DNA of 7,475 nucleotides from an uncultured Collinsella sp. (GTDB lineage: Bacteria > Actinomycetota > Coriobacteriia > Coriobacteriales > Coriobacteriaceae). The position numbers and the translations under genes were made by a program. Where the stretch lies: positions 1 to 7,475 of the forward strand of contig URBP01000091.1 in assembly GCA_900546105.1 (NCBI GenBank), written 5' to 3'. Below are positions 6,020-7,475 of this stretch, piece after piece. Below the pieces are notes generated by a model. That model was given only the letters and a program-made list of their open reading frames with translations, made no database searches and was not told where the DNA came from. Positions within the stretch are counted from its first letter, which is position 1; each line of letters begins with the position of its first letter.

Positions 6020-7402
6020 TCACAACTGAATATTGCTGTGTTTCTTAGGCAGTCTGGAAATTCTCTTTCCAGCCATTACCTCGATAGAGTCCATAAGTGT
6101 CTGTCTGATCTCGTTCTTAGCGATTATGCCGTCAACGCAGCCATTCTTTGCAGCAACAGCAGCAGAGGCATTCTCCTTAGCGAACTTATCAGCAAGAGTG
6201 TTTCTTGCAGCAGTAAGATCAGCAGCACCCTTAAGCTCGTCATGCTGAAGGAACTCAACAGCAGTTACAGGAGCAAGTGCAGAGATAACAGCTGTATCAA
6301 GTGCAAATGAAAGGTCAGCATTTGAACCCTTGCCGGCAAGTGCAATAAATGCAGGACCATAAGCCTTACCTGTAACAACAGCAAGTTTAATAGTAGTAGC
6401 CTCAGCATAAGCGTGGCAAAGCTTTGCCATATCCTTAACAGCGCCGTAAGCTTCTGTTTCATCATCAGCTTTGAAGCCCTCAGTATCAACAAAAGTTACA
6501 ACAGGGATAGCGTAAGCGTCGCAAGTTCTTACAAATCTTGCGATCTTTGAGCAATCAGCAGATGTAAGCTTGTCGCCTGTCTTGTTAGTAGCAACAACGC
6601 CGACTGTAGCACCGCCAAGTGTTGCAAGTGCTGTATAAGAAGCCCTGCCATACTCAGCATTAAGCTCAGTCACACTGTCACCATCGCAAACAGCCTTTGC
6701 AATGCCATCAGCGTCATCACCAACAGCCTCAGTTGGATCAGCAAATTCATACATTGGTACTGGTGAAAGGTTGTTCTGTGGAAGTTTTGTAAGTATATTC
6801 TTTGCAGCCTCAACAGCAGCCTTATCGTCCTCACAAACAACAGCAGCAGTGCCGTTTTCAGCAGCATTTTCAGCAGAGTTCTTTATGTTTGCATTTGGTG
6901 CAACATAAAGCTCAGCATCCTTTGCGATAACAGTGAAGTCAGCAGACTCAGCGAGCATTGCTGCACAGCCTGCACAAGTGCCAGCGACAACAGCTATCTG
7001 AGGAACAACACCTGAAAGGTTAGAAGTCCACATAAGCAGTTCGCCGTAAGCATTGAGAGCCTTTGAACCATCGCTTACGTCAGCACCATAAGAATCGAAT
7101 ATTCCGACAACAGGAACTCCTGTCTTAGCAGCAAGGTCATAAACCTTTGCTATCTTCTTTGCCTGTGCCTCTGTCAAAGCACCGTCCTTAACAGTCACGT
7201 CCTGAGAAAAAGCATATACAGGATTACCCTCAACATAGCCAAAAGCAGTAATAACTCCAGCAAGGGAGTCACCCGCAGCAGCATAAGCGTCAAGCTCTGT
7301 AAATTTTCCTTCGTCAAACAAATATGTCAGCCTGTTTCTTGCAGCAGTAGGAGTCTGCGACGCAGCTTTAAGCTCAGCAAGAGTAGAAATTGAATCAGAC
7401 AT
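6020..7402 (-). CDS. Carboxyltransferase subunit of a biotin-dependent decarboxylase/carboxylase (MmdA/PccB-like, short form)
   Basis: This encodes 460 residues. ATG 7402 was chosen because GGAGG (7410-7414 on the complement) sits seven bases upstream; the open frame extends to 7465 without such a site. The protein is a crotonase-fold carboxyltransferase with N and C halves. Residues 19-38 contain the ARNRLTYLFDEGKFTELD equivalent of the family's ARERI motif. Residues 103-145 hold DSYGADVSDG and GVVPQIAVVAGTCAGCAAM. Residues 284-352 hold IARFVRTCDAYAIPVVTFVD and KAYGPAFIAL. The expected role is transfer of carboxyl between an acyl-CoA or keto acid and carrier biotin, in the cytoplasm and docked to a sodium-pumping membrane subunit. 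It is shorter than typical ~510-residue members, and both oxyanion-hole segments are altered (CAGCA and YGPAF instead of CAGGA and YGGAY). A carrier-protein start follows after 38 bases, the standard operon order. Codon use is AT-richer than in the left part. Confidence 0.85.
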   Translation of the reverse strand: MSDSISTLAELKAASQTPTAARNRLTYLFDEGKFTELDAYAAAGDSLAGVITAFGYVEGNPVYAFSQDVTVKDGALTEAQAKKIAKVYDLAAKTGVPVVGIFDSYGADVSDGSKALNAYGELLMWTSNLSGVVPQIAVVAGTCAGCAAMLAESADFTVIAKDAELYVAPNANIKNSAENAAENGTAAVVCEDDKAAVEAAKNILTKLPQNNLSPVPMYEFADPTEAVGDDADGIAKAVCDGDSVTELNAEYGRASYTALATLGGATVGVVATNKTGDKLTSADCSKIARFVRTCDAYAIPVVTFVDTEGFKADDETEAYGAVKDMAKLCHAYAEATTIKLAVVTGKAYGPAFIALAGKGSNADLSFALDTAVISALAPVTAVEFLQHDELKGAADLTAARNTLADKFAKENASAAVAAKNGCVDGIIAKNEIRQTLMDSIEVMAGKRISRLPKKHSNIQL

Positions 7403-7460
7403 ACAGTTTCCTCCATTCAAATAATTTTTGTGATAAAATAACGCAAAACTACTGGATTTT

Positions 7461-7466
7461 ATCATA
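7461..7466 (-). promoter_or_regulatory. Possible -10 box upstream of the carboxyltransferase gene
   Basis: On the minus strand, TATGAT at 7461-7466 matches five of six consensus -10 bases and lies next to AT-rich TATAAA. Transcription would begin near 7454, giving a leader of about 50 bases before ATG 7402. A -35 element would lie beyond the window edge, so this cannot be tested here. The gene could equally be internal to an operon. Confidence 0.22.
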
Positions 7467-7475
7467 TTTATACAC

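Noticed and set aside
7403..7465. N-terminal extension of the carboxyltransferase to ATG 7465
   Set aside because: The extra 21 residues are not family-like and their coding region contains the GGAGG ribosome-binding site for ATG 7402.
1..7475. CRISPR array, insertion sequence or transposase
   Set aside because: No regularly spaced repeats, terminal inverted repeats or transposase motifs were seen on either strand.

Overview
The window looks like DNA from two different gut bacteria joined near position 5,880. Bases 1 to about 5,880 are GC-rich and read like a Coriobacteriia genome, most likely Collinsella or a relative. This is inferred from the codon use, the LPXTG-anchored CnaB adhesin and the style of the linker-rich M28-like protein. 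Bases from about 5,880 to 7,475 are clearly AT-richer. A hand count gives about 45% GC in 6241-6300 against about 72% in 5221-5280. Their codons and proteins resemble a Firmicute such as a Ruminococcus-like organism. The join lies inside one continuous reading frame, within Ala/Pro-rich codons. I think an assembly chimera in a metagenomic contig is the likeliest explanation, although a real recombination cannot be excluded from sequence alone.

Layout. Positions 33-107 (minus) hold a complete tRNA-Gly(CCC) with encoded CCA and a promoter just upstream. Positions 108-404 have no protein gene. They hold the tRNA promoter, a pair of 8-bp direct repeats and a run of three hairpins that ends directly on the ribosome-binding site of the next gene. 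Positions 376/405-3831 (plus) encode a large cell-wall-anchored surface protein: signal peptide, N-terminal thioester domain (Cys78/Gln136), six CnaB/SpaA-type isopeptide domains, a large unassigned C-terminal region and an LPATG sortase signal. The start with a good Shine-Dalgarno sequence (ATG at 405) is out of frame with the body by one T in a T6 tract inside the signal-peptide core.

On the minus strand, 4110-5981 encodes a 623-residue fusion. Its first ~36 residues are the start of a biotin carboxyl carrier protein. The rest is a disordered linker and a degenerate M28-peptidase-like C-terminal domain. It is followed after 22 bases by a 72-codon single-pass membrane protein (3869-4087, GTG start). 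Positions 6020-7402 (minus) encode a short carboxyltransferase related to methylmalonyl-CoA/oxaloacetate decarboxylase alpha subunits. This gene would normally be followed by exactly the carrier protein whose start is seen at 5981.

How the parts fit. The adhesin probably captures a host or microbial surface amine through its thioester and is held out on a rigid CnaB stalk anchored by sortase. The M28-like protein and the small membrane protein look like one translation unit. The carboxyltransferase and the truncated carrier belong to a biotin-dependent, sodium-pumping decarboxylase operon from the second organism. The two halves have no evident functional link.
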